Source of the DNA: Microbacterium radiodurans
GTDB lineage: Bacteria; Actinomycetota; Actinomycetes; Actinomycetales; Microbacteriaceae
Length of the DNA: 64,000 nucleotides
Direction of reading: 5' to 3'
Assembly: GCF_008710705.1 (NCBI RefSeq)
Contig: NZ_VYRZ01000002.1
Span: 558,001-622,000, forward strand
A program made the translations under genes and the position numbers. Every line of letters begins with the position of its first letter. The first letter of the stretch is position 1. The notes beneath the pieces are model-generated. The model was not told where the DNA came from. It did no database searches and worked only from the letters and a program-made list of their open reading frames with translations. Below, in pieces: positions 10,869 through 20,722 of the stretch.

Positions 10869-12131
10869 GTGACATCCACTCCGAACTCCGAGATCCCTTC
10901 CGCCGACGCCGCCCCCTGGGGTCGTGTCGAGGACGACGGGACGGTCTCCGTCCGCGAGGGCGACAGCTGGCGAGTGGTGGGCCAGTACCCCGACGGGACG
11001 CCTGCCGAGGCGCTGGCGTACTTCGAGCGCAAGTTCGCCGATCTGGCCGGCGAGGTGACCCTCATCGAGGTGCGTCACCGCCGCGGCGGTGCGTCCGCCT
11101 CGGATCTGCGTTCGGCGGTCTCGGGGCTGCGCTCCCGCCTCGCCGGTGCGGCCGCGGTCGGCGACCTCGCCGGCCTCGACGCACGACTCGAGTCGCTCGA
11201 GGGGGAGCTCAGCGCCGCCTCGGAGACGGAGGCCCAGGCCGCGAAGGAGGCGCTCGACGCCGCCATCGCCGAGCGCACCGTCCTGGTCGAGGCGATCGAG
11301 GCGATCGCGTCCCGCGACCCGCAGTCGATCCAGTGGAAGCAGACCTCGGCCGAGGTGACCGACCTCTTCGACCGGTGGCAGCGTCACCAGTCCGACGGAC
11401 CTCGTCTGCCGCGCGGCGTCGGTCAGCAGCTCTGGAAGCGATTCCGCGACGCGCGATCGGTCGTCGACAAGCATCGACGCGAGTTCTACGCGAGCCTCGA
11501 CGAGACGCACAAGTCCGCGCGCGACGCGAAGCAGCGTCTGATCGAACGCGCCGAAAAGCTCGCGACGCAGGGCGAGGACGGCATCGGCGCCTACCGCGAG
11601 CTGCTCGACCAGTGGAAGCTCGCCGGCCGCGCCGGCAAGAAGGCCGACGACGCACTGTGGGCGCGGTTCAAGGCAGCGGGCGATGTCCTCTACGGTGCTC
11701 GCTCCGAGCGCGAGAGCGCCGATGCCGAGGCGTCGAAGGAGAAGATCGCGGCCAAGCGCGAACTGCTCGACGAAGCTGCAGCCGTCGGTGCCGAGAAGGA
11801 CATCGCCGCCGCCCGCGCGCTGCTCACACAGATCCAGCGCCGATGGGACGACATCGGACGGATCTTCCCCCGCGACAAGGAGCGTGCGCTCGACGACGAT
11901 CTGCGCAAGATCGAGCAGGCGCTGCGCACCCGCGAGGACGCCGACTGGAAGAACAACAACCCCGAGACGAAGGCTCGCCAGGGCGACATGCTCTCCCAGC
12001 TGCACGACGCCATCGCGAAGCTCGAAGCCGATCTGGCCCGCGCCGAGGAGTCCGGCGACAAGCGCGCCATCGCGGAGGCCGCCGAGGCCCTCAAGGCCCG
12101 GAAGGCGTGGCTGAGCGCGCTCGGAGGCTGA
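10869..12131 (+). CDS. DUF349 domain-containing helical protein
   Basis: A 420-residue, highly charged helical protein built from several DUF349 repeats, each about 70 residues and marked by a tryptophan (DRWQRHQSDGP, LLDQWKLAGRAGKK, IQRRWDDIGRIFPRD). Long heptad-rich stretches suggest coiled coils. The molecular role of actinobacterial DUF349 proteins is not established to my knowledge. I chose GTG at 10869 because GAGG lies 8 nt upstream; a GTG at 10845 would add eight residues. It is monocistronic or co-transcribed with the AbiEi-like gene that follows 92 bp later. Confidence 0.85.
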   Translation: MTSTPNSEIPSADAAPWGRVEDDGTVSVREGDSWRVVGQYPDGTPAEALAYFERKFADLAGEVTLIEVRHRRGGASASDLRSAVSGLRSRLAGAAAVGDLAGLDARLESLEGELSAASETEAQAAKEALDAAIAERTVLVEAIEAIASRDPQSIQWKQTSAEVTDLFDRWQRHQSDGPRLPRGVGQQLWKRFRDARSVVDKHRREFYASLDETHKSARDAKQRLIERAEKLATQGEDGIGAYRELLDQWKLAGRAGKKADDALWARFKAAGDVLYGARSERESADAEASKEKIAAKRELLDEAAAVGAEKDIAAARALLTQIQRRWDDIGRIFPRDKERALDDDLRKIEQALRTREDADWKNNNPETKARQGDMLSQLHDAIAKLEADLARAEESGDKRAIAEAAEALKARKAWLSALGG

Positions 12132-12223
12132 GCGACGCGGCGGGGCAGCCGAGCGGCGTCCGCTTCTCCACAATCGGGACCTCTGCAGCAGGCGGCGGCT
12201 TCGTGCCGCTGCACACTGGAGGC

Positions 12224-12796
12224 GTGAGCGCGCCCTACCTCTACTTCACCGATGACCGTCTGTCGCACGCCGAACTGAGCGCGGCGCGATTGGACGGCGA
12301 CGTCGTCGAGATCGGTGAGGGCTTCATGCCTGCCGACGCCGTCGAGACGACTGCCCTCCGGGCACTGTCGCTTCGTCCGCTCGCACGACCCGGGCTCGCG
12401 CTGACGCATGGTTCCGCGGCCTGGGTGCACGGCGTGCGGCCCGAGCCGCCCACCCGACACCACCTGCAGCGGCTCGGAGACCGCCGGACCATGTTCATCG
12501 TCAGCGCGCGGGTCCGGTTCCGCGACGGTCGGATGCCGCCCGAGCACACCGTCGAGCTCGCCGGTGTCGCTGTGACGACCCTCGAACGCACCCTCGTCGA
12601 CCTGCTCCGCGCGGATGCCGCGGCCTCGCGCCTGCCCGGGCGGGATGCGCGTGCCCTCCTCCGCCGGCACCCGGATGCGGCCGAGCCGGCGCTCCGGCTG
12701 CTGGAGGAAGCCGGGCCCGTCGGCTTCAAGCGTCCTGTGCGCGCCTGGCTCCTCGAGCGAGCGGAGGAGGACGGTCAGGACGACGTGACGCGGTAG
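12224..12796 (+). CDS. AbiEi-like antitoxin-family protein without a partner
   Basis: About 190 residues. The pattern [13 protein letters not shown], then RHHLQR, then the segment [20 protein letters not shown] resembles the C-terminal domain of actinobacterial AbiEi-type (type IV antitoxin, Cog5340-like) proteins. The classical N-terminal winged helix seems short or degenerate. No AbiEii nucleotidyltransferase toxin is next to it, so a toxin-antitoxin role is doubtful; many actinobacteria carry such solo copies. The GTG at 12224 has GGAGG only 1 nt upstream, so translation start is uncertain. Its 3' end overlaps the converging rel gene by 22 bp. Confidence 0.65.
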   Translation: MSAPYLYFTDDRLSHAELSAARLDGDVVEIGEGFMPADAVETTALRALSLRPLARPGLALTHGSAAWVHGVRPEPPTRHHLQRLGDRRTMFIVSARVRFRDGRMPPEHTVELAGVAVTTLERTLVDLLRADAAASRLPGRDARALLRRHPDAAEPALRLLEEAGPVGFKRPVRAWLLERAEEDGQDDVTR

Positions 12797-15027
12797 ACGT
12801 CGTAGACGGCGTCGATCCGGCGGACCGCGTTGAGCACCCGGTCGAGGTGGACGGTGTCGCCCATCTCGAAGACGAAGCGGCTGAGAGCCAGCCGATCGTT
12901 GGTCGTCTGCACCGAGGCCGACAGGATGTTCACGTGGTGCTCGCTCAGCACGCGTGTCACATCGCTCAGCAGACCGGAGCGGTCGAGCGCCTCGACCTGA
13001 ATGTGCACCCGGAAGAGGCTCTTGGTCGTCGGTGCCCACGCCACGTCGATGACGCGCTCCTCGTCCTGCATGAGCGACGAGACATTCGTGCAGTCGGCGC
13101 GATGGACGGATACTCCGCTGCCGCGGGTGACGAAGCCGACGATCTCGTCTCCCGGCACCGGGGTGCAGCACTTCGCCAGCTTGACGAGGATGTCGGGCGC
13201 TCCGCGTACCAGCACCCCCGAGTCGCTGTCGCGCTTCTGACGCGAACGCCCCACCGCTGGCAGGTCGATCGGGCCGGTGGACGTGTCCTCCTGCGCCCGG
13301 ACCAGCGCCGTGACCTTCTCGATCACGGACTGCGTCGAGACGTGCCCCTCGCCGACGGCCGCGTAGAGCGCGGTGACGTCCTCGTACTTCAGCTGGTGCG
13401 CGACCTCGGTGAACGCATCCTGTCCGCGCAGTCGCTGGACCGGCAGGTTCTGCCGGCGCAGCGCCCGCGCGATGGCGTCCTTGCCCTGCTCGACCGCCTC
13501 CTCGCGACGCTCCTTCGTGAACCAGCCGCGGATCTTGTTCCGGGCGCGGGTGCTCCGGACGAAGCCCATCCAGTCCTGGCTGGGACCGGCATCCGGGTTC
13601 TTCGAGGTGAAGACCTCGACGACGTCGCCGCTCGACAACGACGACTCCAGCGGCACGAGGCGGCCGTTGACCTTCGCGCCCATCGTGCGGTGGCCGACCT
13701 CGGTGTGCACCGCATAGGCGAAATCGACGGGCGTCGCGCCGGCGGGCAGGCCGATGACCCGCCCCTTCGGCGTGAACACGTAGACCTCTTTGGCACCGAT
13801 CTCGAAGCGCAGGGAATCGAGGAACTCCCCCGGGTCGGCCGTTTCGGCCTGCCAGTCGGAGATGTGGGCGAGCCAGGCCATGTCGGCGTCCGCCGCCTTG
13901 GCGTCGGTCTTGCCGCCGTTCATCCGCTCCTTGTACTTCCAGTGCGCCGCGACGCCGAACTCGGCCTGCTGATGCATCTCGTGCGTACGGATCTGGATCT
14001 CGACGGTCCGGCCGTTCGGGCCGATCACCGTCGTGTGGAGCGACTGGTAGAGGTTGAACTTGGGCGTGGCGATGTAGTCCTTGAACCGGCCCGGCAGCGG
14101 CGTCCACCGGGCGTGGATCGATCCGAGGACGGCGTAGCAGTCGCGCACCGTGGTCACCAGGATGCGGATGCCGATGAGGTCGTAGATGTCGTCGAACTCG
14201 CGACCGCGCAGCACCATCTTCTGGTACACGGAGTAGAGCTGCTTGGGCCGCCCCATGACGCGCCCGCGGATGCGCAGCTCGCGCAAATCGGTGTCGACAG
14301 CGTCGATGACCGTCTCGAGATACTGTTCGCGCTGCGGGGTGCGCTGCCTGACCAGACTGTCGATCTCGGCGTAGATCTTCGGATGAAGCACCGCGAAGGA
14401 GAGGTCCTCGAGCTCGCTCTTGATCGCCTGGATGCCGAGACGGTTCGCCAGCGGCGCGTAGATCTCGAGGGTCTCGGTGGCCTTCTTCGCCGCCTTCTCG
14501 GGCGGCACGAAGCCCCAGGTGCGCGCGTTGTGCAGGCGATCGGCGAGCTTGATGAGCAGCACGCGGATGTCGCGCGACATCGCGACGATCATCTTGCGGA
14601 CGGTCTCCGCCTGCGCCGCATCGCCGTACTTGACCTTGTCGAGCTTCGTGACGCCGTCGACGAGCATCGCGACCTCGTCGCCGAACTCGGCCGTCAGCTG
14701 GTCGAGCCCGTACGACGTGTCTTCGACGGTGTCGTGCAGGAGCGCCGCCGCGATCGCCCGAGGCCCGAGGCCGAGCTCTGCGAGGATCTGCGCCACGGCG
14801 AGCGGATGCGTGATGTACGGCTCGCCGCTCTGCCGCTTCTGCTGCGCATGGGCGCGCGCCGCCGTCTGGTAGGCGCGATCGATGATCGCGATGTCGCCCT
14901 TGGGATGATGCGCGCGAACCGTGCGGACGAGCTGCTCGAGGCCCTCCCGGGGAGCGGCACGCGAGAAGATGCGCGGGACGAGACGGCGGAGCGAGCTCTG
15001 CGCAGGCGCGGGGGTGATCTCGGTCAC
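12775..15027 (-). CDS. rel: Bifunctional (p)ppGpp synthetase/hydrolase Rel
   Basis: A 750-residue RSH protein that makes and degrades (p)ppGpp in the stringent response. In order: a hydrolase domain with an intact HD motif (LLHDTVEDT near residue 100), a synthetase domain ([19 protein letters not shown] and RTHEMH), a TGS domain ([20 protein letters not shown]), and a C-terminal ACT domain ([15 protein letters not shown]). Both catalytic halves look active. The start is GTG at 15027, overlapping the stop of a six-codon upstream ORF. The 3' end overlaps the converging AbiEi-like gene by 22 bp. Confidence 0.96.
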   Translation of the reverse strand: MTEITPAPAQSSLRRLVPRIFSRAAPREGLEQLVRTVRAHHPKGDIAIIDRAYQTAARAHAQQKRQSGEPYITHPLAVAQILAELGLGPRAIAAALLHDTVEDTSYGLDQLTAEFGDEVAMLVDGVTKLDKVKYGDAAQAETVRKMIVAMSRDIRVLLIKLADRLHNARTWGFVPPEKAAKKATETLEIYAPLANRLGIQAIKSELEDLSFAVLHPKIYAEIDSLVRQRTPQREQYLETVIDAVDTDLRELRIRGRVMGRPKQLYSVYQKMVLRGREFDDIYDLIGIRILVTTVRDCYAVLGSIHARWTPLPGRFKDYIATPKFNLYQSLHTTVIGPNGRTVEIQIRTHEMHQQAEFGVAAHWKYKERMNGGKTDAKAADADMAWLAHISDWQAETADPGEFLDSLRFEIGAKEVYVFTPKGRVIGLPAGATPVDFAYAVHTEVGHRTMGAKVNGRLVPLESSLSSGDVVEVFTSKNPDAGPSQDWMGFVRSTRARNKIRGWFTKERREEAVEQGKDAIARALRRQNLPVQRLRGQDAFTEVAHQLKYEDVTALYAAVGEGHVSTQSVIEKVTALVRAQEDTSTGPIDLPAVGRSRQKRDSDSGVLVRGAPDILVKLAKCCTPVPGDEIVGFVTRGSGVSVHRADCTNVSSLMQDEERVIDVAWAPTTKSLFRVHIQVEALDRSGLLSDVTRVLSEHHVNILSASVQTTNDRLALSRFVFEMGDTVHLDRVLNAVRRIDAVYDVYRVTSS

Positions 15028-15044
15028 GCTCTCACCTCCGCCAT
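15024..15044 (-). CDS. Candidate six-residue leader peptide upstream of rel
   Basis: The ATG at 15044 opens a seven-codon reading frame encoding MAEVRA and ending in TGA, whose first two bases overlap the GTG start of rel. A TAGGAT hexamer (15055-15060) lies 10 nt before the ATG, so the mRNA would begin within a few nt of this mini-ORF. It could couple initiation of rel to ribosomes that start at the mRNA 5' end. Too short to be tested by composition. Confidence 0.35.
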
Positions 15045-15054
15045 GCAGACCTCG

Positions 15055-15060
15055 ATCCTA
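15055..15060 (-). promoter_or_regulatory. Candidate -10 (TAGGAT) of rel
   Basis: TAGGAT sits between the secF stop (15077) and the rel start (15027), 10 nt before the ATG of the mini-ORF. Confidence 0.45.
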
Positions 15061-15076
15061 CTCCCGCCGACGACGC

Positions 15077-16066
15077 TCAGGCGTCGACGCTCGCGAGCTC
15101 GCGCGACGCCCGGATGCGCTCGTCGTTCGCCTTGATCGACGGCTCGCTCTCGCGCAGCAGCGCGAACAGCGGCACGGCGACGAACAGGGTCGAGTACGCG
15201 GCGACGAGCGTGCCGACGAAGATCGACAGCGAGATGTCCGTGAGGGTCTGCGCGCCGAGCCACAGCGCACCGATGAACAGGATCGCGCCGGTGGGCAGGG
15301 CCGCGACGATCGTCGTGTTGATCGAGCGCACCAGGGTCTGGTTGGCCGCGAGGTTGACCGACTCGCCGAAGGTGCGACCGGACTTCTCCCCGTCTTCGAA
15401 GGTGTTCTCGCGGACCTTGTCGAAGACGACCGTGGTGTCGTACAGCGAGTACGACAGGATCGTCAGGAAGCCGATGACGGCGGCGGGCGAGATCTCGAAG
15501 CCGAACAGCGAGTACACGCCGACGGTGACGACGAGGACGTCCACGAGACCGATGATGGCCGCGACCGACATCTTCCAGGTGCGGAAGTACAGCGCCAGGA
15601 TGATGAAGGTCAGCGCGAGGAAGATCGCGAGACCCCACAGCGACTGGCGGGTGACGTCCTGGCCCCAGCTGGGACCGATGAAGGACGAGCTCACCTCGGC
15701 GCTCGGCACCTCGTAGGCGTCGGCGAGGCGGGCCGTGACGTCGCGGGTCTCGGGGTCGGACATCTGATCGGTCTGAACGCGGACCGCGTCGTCGCCGATC
15801 GTGGTGACCTTGGTGGCCGCGCCCGGCACGACGGCCTGGACGGCATCGGTCGCGAGCTGCTGGTCGGTGTTCGCGACGTTCGTGACGGTGAACTGCGACC
15901 CGCCCGTGAACTCGATCGAGAACTGCGGCGGCTTGACGACGAGCACCAGCACCGAGCCGAGGATGAGCGCCGCGGCGATGATGAACCACAGCGTGCGGCG
16001 GGCGACGAACGGGAAGGAGAGCTTGCCCGTGTAGAGGTCGTTGCCGAATCGGTTGAAGAAGCGCAT
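15077..16066 (-). CDS. secF: Protein translocase subunit SecF
   Basis: A 329-residue membrane protein that, with SecD, uses the proton gradient to pull exported proteins across the membrane. It has one N-terminal membrane helix, a periplasmic-type domain beginning near FSIEFTGGSQFTV, then five more helices including LSYSLYDTTVVFDKVREN, a typical SecF segment. Its ATG at 16066 overlaps the last base of the secD stop (TGATG). It follows yajC-secD in one operon. Confidence 0.96.
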   Translation of the reverse strand: MRFFNRFGNDLYTGKLSFPFVARRTLWFIIAAALILGSVLVLVVKPPQFSIEFTGGSQFTVTNVANTDQQLATDAVQAVVPGAATKVTTIGDDAVRVQTDQMSDPETRDVTARLADAYEVPSAEVSSSFIGPSWGQDVTRQSLWGLAIFLALTFIILALYFRTWKMSVAAIIGLVDVLVVTVGVYSLFGFEISPAAVIGFLTILSYSLYDTTVVFDKVRENTFEDGEKSGRTFGESVNLAANQTLVRSINTTIVAALPTGAILFIGALWLGAQTLTDISLSIFVGTLVAAYSTLFVAVPLFALLRESEPSIKANDERIRASRELASVDA

Positions 16067-17784
16067 CAGTCGTCGCCTTCCGTCGCGCGGCGCGTATCGG
16101 CGCCGGTCCCCAGCTCAGCGCGCTTGCGCTCCGCGATGGTCTGTCGTCGTTCGGCCTCGCCCCGCGACTTGGTCGCTCGGCGAGCCGCGCCGGTCTTCGC
16201 GTCGGCGGCCGCCGGCGCCCGGAACTGAGCGCGACCGCGGTAGACGGCGCCGAGCGCGTCCGGGTCGAGTCCGGACAGCCGGTGACCGGAGCCGAAGAAG
16301 CGGGTGCGCACGAGCAGCTGGAGAGTCGGGTGCGTGAAGAGGATGAAGATCAGGATGTCGATCGCCGTCGTCAGACCCAGCGTGAACGCGAAGCCCTTGA
16401 CGGTGGCGTCGGCCAGGACGTACAGCACGACGGCGGCGAGGATGTTGATCGACTTCGAGATGAAGATCGTGCGCTTGGCGCGCGACCAGCCGTCCTCGAC
16501 CGCGCTCGTGATCGACTTGCCGTCGCGGAGCTCGTCTCGGATCCGCTCGAAGTAGACGATGAACGAGTCGGCGGTGAAGCCGATCGTCACGATCAGACCG
16601 GCCACACCGGCCAGCGACAGGCGGAAGCCCATACGCCACGCGAGGATCGCGAGCGCCGCGTAGGTGAGCACGGCCATCACGACGAGCGAGGCGATGATCA
16701 CGGTGCCGAGTGCCCGGTAGACGACGAGCGAGTAGATGGCGACCAGCGCGAGGCCGATGAGGCCGGCGATGAGGCCGATCTGCAGCTGCTGCGAGCCGAG
16801 CGTCGCCGAGATGGTGTTGGTGCTCTGCACCTCGAAGCTCAGCGGCAGGGCGCCGAACTTGAGCTGGTCGGCGAGAACCTTCGACGAGTCCTGATCGAAC
16901 GATCCGGTGATCGACGGCTTGCCGGTGAGGATGACGGCATCCATCGACGGAGCCGACAGGACGCTGCCGTCGAGGACGAACGCGAACTGGTTCAGCGGCG
17001 GCTGCTGGCCGAAGAGACGCTGGCTGATCTGCCCGAAGGTCTGCGTGCCCTGGTCGTTGAACGTGATGTTGACCGCCCAGCGGCCGGTCTGCTGCTCGAG
17101 CCCGTTGGTCGCGTCGGTGATCGACGAGCCGTCGAGTTCGACCGGTCCGAGGATGTACTTCACCGCGTTGGTCTGGTCGCACGTGATGAGGGGCTGATCG
17201 GACGGCGCGCTGGCGGGGTCGTTGGCCTCGTCGGCGCAGTCGTACGCGAGGAATCGCGCCTGCAGCGCCTCGGTGATCCACGCGGGGTCGCTGCCGTTGG
17301 TGGGCGCCACCGAGGGCGTCGCGGGGAGCGCCGGGTCGGGCGTGGGGTACGGCGTCTCGGTGCCGTCCTCACCCACGAAGGTCGTGGCGGGGGCGCCGGC
17401 GTAGAGCACCGCACGCAGCTGCAGCTGCGCCGACGCCTCGATGCGGGCACGCGTCTCGTCGTCGACCTCGCCGGGCAGCTGCACGACGATCTGATTGCCC
17501 GCCTGCGTCGCGACGTCTGCCTCGACGAGGCCCGAGGCGTCGATGCGCTGGCGGATGATCGTCGCCGCCTGGTTCATTTGCTCCGTCGTCGGCGTCGCTC
17601 CGTCGGACTGCGCCTCGAGGATGATCTGCGTGCCGCCCTGCAGGTCGAGCGCCAGCTCGGGCGCCCAGGAGCTCTGTTTGAAGACGTACACACCGACAGC
17701 GTTGATGCCGAACAGAAGAGCTGTCAGGACGAGCAGTCCGGTCAGCGCGCGCCAGGCACGGCGCACGGGAGTGGAAGTGGCCAC
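16066..17784 (-). CDS. secD: Protein translocase subunit SecD
   Basis: 572 residues: an N-terminal helix, a large extracytoplasmic domain starting with LDLQGGTQIILEAQ, and five C-terminal helices containing RMGFRLSLAGVAGLIVTIG. The extracytoplasmic domain has a proline/threonine-rich insertion near PYPTPDPALPATPSVAP, common in actinobacterial SecD. A basic cytoplasmic tail of about 70 residues follows the last helix. The GTG at 17784 is 45 bp downstream of yajC. SecD and SecF form one complex that couples proton flow to late steps of export. Confidence 0.96.
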   Translation of the reverse strand: MATSTPVRRAWRALTGLLVLTALLFGINAVGVYVFKQSSWAPELALDLQGGTQIILEAQSDGATPTTEQMNQAATIIRQRIDASGLVEADVATQAGNQIVVQLPGEVDDETRARIEASAQLQLRAVLYAGAPATTFVGEDGTETPYPTPDPALPATPSVAPTNGSDPAWITEALQARFLAYDCADEANDPASAPSDQPLITCDQTNAVKYILGPVELDGSSITDATNGLEQQTGRWAVNITFNDQGTQTFGQISQRLFGQQPPLNQFAFVLDGSVLSAPSMDAVILTGKPSITGSFDQDSSKVLADQLKFGALPLSFEVQSTNTISATLGSQQLQIGLIAGLIGLALVAIYSLVVYRALGTVIIASLVVMAVLTYAALAILAWRMGFRLSLAGVAGLIVTIGFTADSFIVYFERIRDELRDGKSITSAVEDGWSRAKRTIFISKSINILAAVVLYVLADATVKGFAFTLGLTTAIDILIFILFTHPTLQLLVRTRFFGSGHRLSGLDPDALGAVYRGRAQFRAPAAADAKTGAARRATKSRGEAERRQTIAERKRAELGTGADTRRATEGDD

Positions 17785-17829
17785 GGGAAGGTCAGCTTTC
17801 GTCGAGCGGCGCGCGCGAGGCGGCGGGGA

Positions 17830-18321
17830 TCAGGCCTGGTGCTTGTCGTCTTTGTCGGTGCGCTCGGCGGCCTTCGCACGGGCCTCGTCGTCGCTCACCG
17901 AGGTGATGAGACCCTGCTCGACGTCCGCGACGTACTCGTCGTGGTGCTCCTCGGCCTCGATGTACTCGTCCTCGGTCAGCGAGCCCTCGGTGGGGTCGAC
18001 GACACGCAGGACGGCCTGGCTGTGCACCTCGACCTCGACGCCGGGGGCGAGCTCCACGATCGCGGACTTCGACAGGTCCTCGCCGTCGTAGGCGACGATC
18101 GTGCCGTAGAAGCCGCCCTGGAGGAGCACCTTCGCGCCCGGCAGCAGCTGCTTGGCCTTCTCGGCCTGCTCCGCCTTCATCCGCTGCGCGCGACGGCGCT
18201 GGCTGTAGAACATGAAGACGATCAGCAGCGCGAGGATGATCAGCAGGCCGTACTCCGCGAAGAACTGCAGGAGCGGGTTGACCGGCTGGGCGTTGGTCGG
18301 AGTGGTGTCCAGGAAGTGCAT
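17830..18321 (-). CDS. yajC: Preprotein translocase accessory protein YajC
   Basis: 163 residues. One membrane helix (LLIILALLIVFMFYSQRRRA at about 22-41) is followed by the YajC cytoplasmic domain with LLPGAKVLLQGGFYGTIVAY. An acidic tail of about 60 residues extends beyond the usual 100-residue family size. I chose the ATG at 18321 (MHFLDTTP) because GAAAGGCG lies upstream; longer in-frame sequence is not family-like. It heads the yajC-secD-secF operon. Confidence 0.92.
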   Translation of the reverse strand: MHFLDTTPTNAQPVNPLLQFFAEYGLLIILALLIVFMFYSQRRRAQRMKAEQAEKAKQLLPGAKVLLQGGFYGTIVAYDGEDLSKSAIVELAPGVEVEVHSQAVLRVVDPTEGSLTEDEYIEAEEHHDEYVADVEQGLITSVSDDEARAKAAERTDKDDKHQA

Positions 18322-18398
18322 GGAGGTCGAAGCGCCTTTCGCGGGTCGGCACGCAGACGGGCGCACCCTCGGGATTCGTCGGCGAGATGCCTTCAGCC

Positions 18399-18404
18399 AC
18401 TATA
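18399..18404 (-). promoter_or_regulatory. Candidate -10 (TATAGT) of yajC-secDF, overlapping the ruvB stop
   Basis: TATAGT is close to the consensus TATAAT. Its internal TAG (18402-18400) is also the stop codon of ruvB, so termination of one gene and promotion of the next share bases. The leader to yajC would be about 70 nt. Confidence 0.5.
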
Positions 18405-19425
18405 GGTCATCGATCTCCAACGCCCCATCGGTCCGCGGGATGCCGAGGTGGGCGTAGGCGGCCGGCATGGCGATGCGACCGCGCGGGGAGCGTCCGATGA
18501 ACCCGATGCGCACCAGGTACGGCTCGACGACCGACTCGATCGTCTCCCCTTCCTCCCCCACCGTGACGGCGAGGGTGTTCAGTCCGACCGGCCCGCCGCG
18601 GAACCGGCGCACGAGCGCATCGAGCACGGCGCGGTCGAGACGGTCGAGGCCGATCGGGTCGACGTCGTACAGCTCGAGCGCGGCCGCGACGTCGGCCTCG
18701 GTGGCCCCGGCATCCTGGTCGCCGTGGACGATGACGAAGTCCCGGACCCGGCGCAGCAGCCGATTCGCGATGCGGGGGGTTCCGCGCGAGCGACGCGCGA
18801 TCTCGGCCCGCGCCGCCGGGGGGACGTCGACCGCCAGGACACCGGCCGAGCGCCGGATGACGCGCTCCAGTTCGTCCGGCTCGTAGTACTCCATGTGCGC
18901 GGTGAAGCCGAAGCGGTCGCGGAGCGGGTTGGGCAGCAGGCCCGATCGCGTCGTCGCGCCGACCAGGGTGAAGGGAGCGAGCTCGAGCGGGATGCTGGTG
19001 GCCCCGGCGCCCTTGCCCACCATGATGTCGATGCGGAAGTCCTCCATCGCGAGGTAGAGCATCTCCTCGGCCGATCGCGCCATCCGGTGGATCTCGTCGA
19101 TGAAGAGCACCTCGCCCGGTACGAGGCTCGACAGCAGCGCCGCGAGATCTCCCGCGTGCTGGATCGCCGGACCGCTCGACAGCCGCAGCGGGCGTCCGCT
19201 CTCGTGCGCCACGATCATCGCGAGCGTCGTCTTGCCGAGGCCCGGCGGACCCGACAGGAGGATATGGTCGGCGGGCCGGTCCTGCATCCGCGCCGCCTGG
19301 AGCAGCAGCTCGAGCTGACCGCGCACCTTCTGCTGACCGACGAACTCGGCGAGCGAGGTGGGCCGCAGCGCTCCCTCGACCGCGAGCTCGGAGTCGTCGG
19401 CGGCTTCGCTGTGGGCGTCAGCCAC
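18400..19425 (-). CDS. ruvB: Holliday junction branch migration ATPase RuvB
   Basis: A 341-residue AAA+ motor that, with RuvA, migrates Holliday junctions. Walker A is [10 protein letters not shown], Walker B is FIDEIHRM, sensor 1 is GATTRSGLL, and the C-terminal winged helix contains [21 protein letters not shown] chose the GTG at 19425, which overlaps the ruvA end (stop at 19418-19420), over longer in-frame starts because the sequence beyond reads as ruvA's shadow. Operon order is ruvC, ruvA, ruvB. Confidence 0.96.
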   Translation of the reverse strand: MADAHSEAADDSELAVEGALRPTSLAEFVGQQKVRGQLELLLQAARMQDRPADHILLSGPPGLGKTTLAMIVAHESGRPLRLSSGPAIQHAGDLAALLSSLVPGEVLFIDEIHRMARSAEEMLYLAMEDFRIDIMVGKGAGATSIPLELAPFTLVGATTRSGLLPNPLRDRFGFTAHMEYYEPDELERVIRRSAGVLAVDVPPAARAEIARRSRGTPRIANRLLRRVRDFVIVHGDQDAGATEADVAAALELYDVDPIGLDRLDRAVLDALVRRFRGGPVGLNTLAVTVGEEGETIESVVEPYLVRIGFIGRSPRGRIAMPAAYAHLGIPRTDGALEIDDL

Positions 19426-20035
19426 CGGAGCGCTCCGAGCGGGCGGGGCCGAGGTGCGCGAGCGCGAGCTTGAGCAGCGCGGGGACGGTGCCCGGCGCAT
19501 CCCCGGCAGCGACGACCTGACTCACGGCGTCGGCCGCGACCCGCTCGCTCCAGCCGAGGGCGACGAGGGCCGCGATCACCTGCCCGGCGAGCGAGCGGTC
19601 GGCCCCGGCTGCGGGTGCGCTCGCGCCGACGACGGGCGCCGCCAGCTTTCCCGCGAGCTGCACCACGATGAGCTTCGCCGTCTTCGGCCCGATGCCCGAG
19701 ACGCGACGGAACGGTGCGTCGTCCTCCGTCGTCACCGCCTCGGCCACCTGCTCGACGCTCAGCGAGGCCAGCACGCCGAGGGCCGACTTCGGGCCGACCC
19801 CGGTGACACCGATGAGCAGCAGGAAGACGCCCAGCTGGTCGCGCGACTCGAACCCGAACAGCGACAGCGAGTCCTCGCGCACGACGAGATTCGTGTGCAG
19901 CACGATCTCGTCGCCGACGTGGTAGGTGCGCGGGATGTCCGGGGTCACCGCGACGGAGAAGCCGACGCCGCCGACATCGACGACGACGCTGTCGGAACCG
20001 AGGTGCAGCACCGAGCCGCGCAGCGAGGAGATCAT
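19418..20035 (-). CDS. ruvA: Holliday junction DNA-binding protein RuvA
   Basis: 205 residues: OB-fold N-terminus ([20 protein letters not shown]), tandem helix-hairpin-helix motifs ([18 protein letters not shown] and [16 protein letters not shown]), and a small C-terminal domain that contacts RuvB. The ATG at 20035 is preceded by TAGGCT exactly 6 nt upstream (20042-20047), so it may be transcribed as a leaderless message separate from ruvC, whose stop lies 68 bp upstream. Confidence 0.95.
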   Translation of the reverse strand: MISSLRGSVLHLGSDSVVVDVGGVGFSVAVTPDIPRTYHVGDEIVLHTNLVVREDSLSLFGFESRDQLGVFLLLIGVTGVGPKSALGVLASLSVEQVAEAVTTEDDAPFRRVSGIGPKTAKLIVVQLAGKLAAPVVGASAPAAGADRSLAGQVIAALVALGWSERVAADAVSQVVAAGDAPGTVPALLKLALAHLGPARSERSGG

Positions 20036-20041
20036 GCGTCC

Positions 20042-20047
20042 AGCCTA
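20042..20047 (-). promoter_or_regulatory. Candidate -10 (TAGGCT) for leaderless ruvA
   Basis: TAGGCT on the minus strand, six nt (GGACGC), then the ruvA ATG. It lies in the 68-bp ruvC-ruvA gap and would give ruvAB its own start in addition to read-through from ruvC. Confidence 0.6.
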
Positions 20048-20103
20048 GAGGCGCCTTCGCAGCTATGTTCGAGCGACACGCATCGGCCCGGTGAGCGCGC
20101 GGA

Positions 20104-20664
20104 TCAGCGTCGGCCGGTGCGCTCGGCCGCCGCCCACGCCTGCTGCGCCGGGGTGAGCGTCGTCCGCGCTGCGGCCGCGGCACCGCCGCGCCATGCGTGA
20201 CAGAGCGCGAGGGCGAGGGCGTCCGCCGCGTCGGCGGGTTTGGGCAGGGCGTCCAGGCGGAGGACGCGGGCGACCATCGTCTGCACCTGCAGCTTGTCGG
20301 CGGCGCCGTAGCCGGTGACCGCGGCCTTCACCTCCGAGGGCGTGTGGGTGGCCGCGGCGAGACCGTGCTCGGCGGCGACCAGCAGAGCGATGCCGCTCGC
20401 CTGCGCCGTCCCCATGACGGTGGAGCGGTTGTGCTGCGAGAACACGCGCTCCACCGCGACGACGTCCGGCCGGTGCTCGGCGACGACGGCGCGCAGGCCC
20501 GCCGCGATCGTCGCGAGGCGCTGCTCGATCGGCAGCTCGGGGTCGGACCGGACGACGCCGACGTGCACGAGCCGCGCGGAGCGGTCGCGCGACACATCGA
20601 CGACTCCGACACCGCAGCGGGTCAGACCGGGATCGACGCCGAGGACGCGCAGCGGGGAGGTCAC
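20104..20664 (-). CDS. ruvC: Crossover junction endodeoxyribonuclease RuvC
   Basis: A 186-residue RNase H-fold resolvase that nicks Holliday junctions. Catalytic acidic residues are visible in [14 protein letters not shown] (Asp near residue 11), [10 protein letters not shown] (Glu near 73) and [16 protein letters not shown] (Asp pair near 145-148). The GTG at 20664 is preceded directly by GGAGGA, too close to act as an SD, and by TAGCGT 6 nt upstream (20671-20676), so a leaderless start is more likely. Confidence 0.94.
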   Translation of the reverse strand: MTSPLRVLGVDPGLTRCGVGVVDVSRDRSARLVHVGVVRSDPELPIEQRLATIAAGLRAVVAEHRPDVVAVERVFSQHNRSTVMGTAQASGIALLVAAEHGLAAATHTPSEVKAAVTGYGAADKLQVQTMVARVLRLDALPKPADAADALALALCHAWRGGAAAAARTTLTPAQQAWAAAERTGRR

Positions 20665-20670
20665 TCCTCC

Positions 20671-20676
20671 ACGCTA
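20671..20676 (-). promoter_or_regulatory. Candidate -10 (TAGCGT) for leaderless ruvC
   Basis: TAGCGT, six nt (GGAGGA), then the GTG of ruvC. The SD-like GGAGGA touches the start codon, which is unsuitable spacing for 16S pairing. Confidence 0.55.
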
Positions 20677-20722
20677 GGCGCCGTCGGCGCGGCCGGACGC
20701 GCGACAGCCCGAGAACGGCGCA

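Noticed and set aside
8975..11065. Continuation of the NUDIX frame upstream into rarA and beyond (a giant open frame)
   Set aside because: Family motifs begin only after 8974, where GTG overlaps the rarA stop. The rest is an out-of-frame reading of rarA and the antisense of the 10400 gene.
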